DNA of 6,893 nt from Candidatus Sabulitectum sp. (GTDB taxonomy: Bacteria > Fermentibacterota > Fermentibacteria > Fermentibacterales > JCC-6): positions 9,401 to 16,293 of the forward strand of contig JAOZLN010000018.1 of NCBI GenBank assembly GCA_029934845.1. The letters are read 5' to 3'. Below, in pieces: positions 6,385 to 6,893 of this stretch. The notes under the pieces were generated by a model, which saw nothing but the letters and a program-made list of their open reading frames with translations, searched no databases and was not told where the DNA came from. The position numbers and the translations under genes were made by a program. The number at the start of each line of letters is the position of its first letter. The first letter of the stretch is position 1.

Positions 6385-6893
6385 TTAAAAAAGACTACTC
6401 TTGATACCTGCCCAGGTATTAATTTCCATGCTCATAGATGAACCGTAAGCTGTCACTTCCATATGATAAAGCTCCCAGTCTATACTACCAGATCCAGTGC
6501 TGGGGTCAGCCCCGGCTTCCGCGTGAAAATGGAATCCCAGATAGGTTCCATTCGGCGGGTCAACTATGGTACAAACAATAGATTCGTCATCCGAGAAAGT
6601 ATCATACCAGTAAGCTACTTGTTCATAAACCAGGGTTGGACCTGCAGTGGGAGTTTCAACATAGAATCTCGCATACGCATATCCTTCTCCGGCAGATCCG
6701 TGAACACTGTGATCCACAACAATGCTAACAGAGTCTGCTCCGTCAGGTACAAAATACCGAACCGGTGCAGGGGGCCAGAAAGAAATCATATCAAATTCCA
6801 TCCAGCTCCCTGGATCTGCATAATAATAGGCTTTTGCCCCTGCCTCGCTGAAAGTCCAGCGATCATTATACCAGCCCTCTGGTTCTTCATTAA
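6385..6893 (-). CDS. C-terminal part of a probable secreted beta-rich protein, 5'-truncated by window edge
   Basis: The minus-strand frame stays open from the stop (TAA, complement of 6385-6387) to the right edge, giving at least 168 residues. The Met at 6799-6801 is internal, because the frame continues upstream through GWYNDRWTFSEAGAKAYYYADPGSW, so the real start is outside. The visible part is rich in Tyr, Trp, Gly, Ser, Thr and Asp, with alternating strand-like segments (VRYFVPDGADSVSIVVDH, GYAYARFYVETP, GTYLGFHFHAEAG, IDWELYHMEVTAYG). This suggests a jelly-roll or Ig-like beta sandwich, as in extracellular binding domains. Its last residues, NTWAGIKSSLF, end in a Trp-Gly-Ile-Lys-type tail that may be a sorting or anchoring tail, though I cannot confirm this. 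It converges on the channel operon and has no obvious link to it. No specific family is recognised. Confidence 0.75.
   Translation of the reverse strand, partial: NEEPEGWYNDRWTFSEAGAKAYYYADPGSWMEFDMISFWPPAPVRYFVPDGADSVSIVVDHSVHGSAGEGYAYARFYVETPTAGPTLVYEQVAYWYDTFSDDESIVCTIVDPPNGTYLGFHFHAEAGADPSTGSGSIDWELYHMEVTAYGSSMSMEINTWAGIKSSLF

Noticed and set aside
6385..6801. Reading the minus-strand gene as a complete 138-residue protein starting at the Met at 6799-6801
   Set aside because: The frame stays open to the window edge with the same beta-rich, Trp/Tyr-rich composition, so the Met is most likely internal and the gene is truncated by the window.

Overview
The window looks like chromosomal DNA from an uncultured bacterium. 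By eye it has moderate GC (around the mid-40s percent), standard-code stops (TAA, TAG), Shine-Dalgarno initiation, and dense gene packing. Nothing fixes the phylum. A GGDEF/STAND-ATPase/TPR giant, a CASTOR/POLLUX-type channel, a CGEP-like S9 peptidase and a beta-rich export-type protein together would suit an FCB-like or Fermentibacteria/Eisenbacteria-like environmental lineage, but that is inference. No mobile elements, tRNA/rRNA genes or CRISPR arrays were seen.

Layout: (1) 1-480, + strand, is the C-terminal catalytic end of a prolyl-oligopeptidase-family (S9) serine peptidase resembling plant chloroplast glutamyl endopeptidase, with the whole Ser-Asp-His triad visible; its N-terminus lies off the left edge. 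(2) 481-641 is a gap with a weak promoter candidate and a strong Shine-Dalgarno. (3) 642-3833, + strand, is a 1063-residue fusion of a GGDEF diguanylate cyclase, an AAA_16/STAND-type ATPase and a long TPR array. Its 5' end is odd: the strong ribosome-binding site serves an ATG in another frame, whose 10-codon ORF ends in a TTGA overlap with a possible TTG start of the large gene. (4) 3879-5765, + strand, is a two-transmembrane-segment channel with two tandem RCK-like cytosolic modules, of the CASTOR/POLLUX ion-channel family. (5) 5779-6327, + strand, is an unrecognised 182-residue protein 13 bp behind the channel, with its ribosome-binding site touching the channel stop codon. (6) 6385-6893, - strand, convergent, is the C-terminal part of a probable secreted beta-rich protein whose 5' end lies off the right edge.

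Genes 3-5 run in one direction with gaps of 45 and 13 bp and probably form an operon. The working idea is a signalling unit: a ligand-sensing STAND/TPR protein that makes c-di-GMP, a gated ion channel, and a small accessory protein. The co-orientation and spacing are seen directly; the functional link is inferred.
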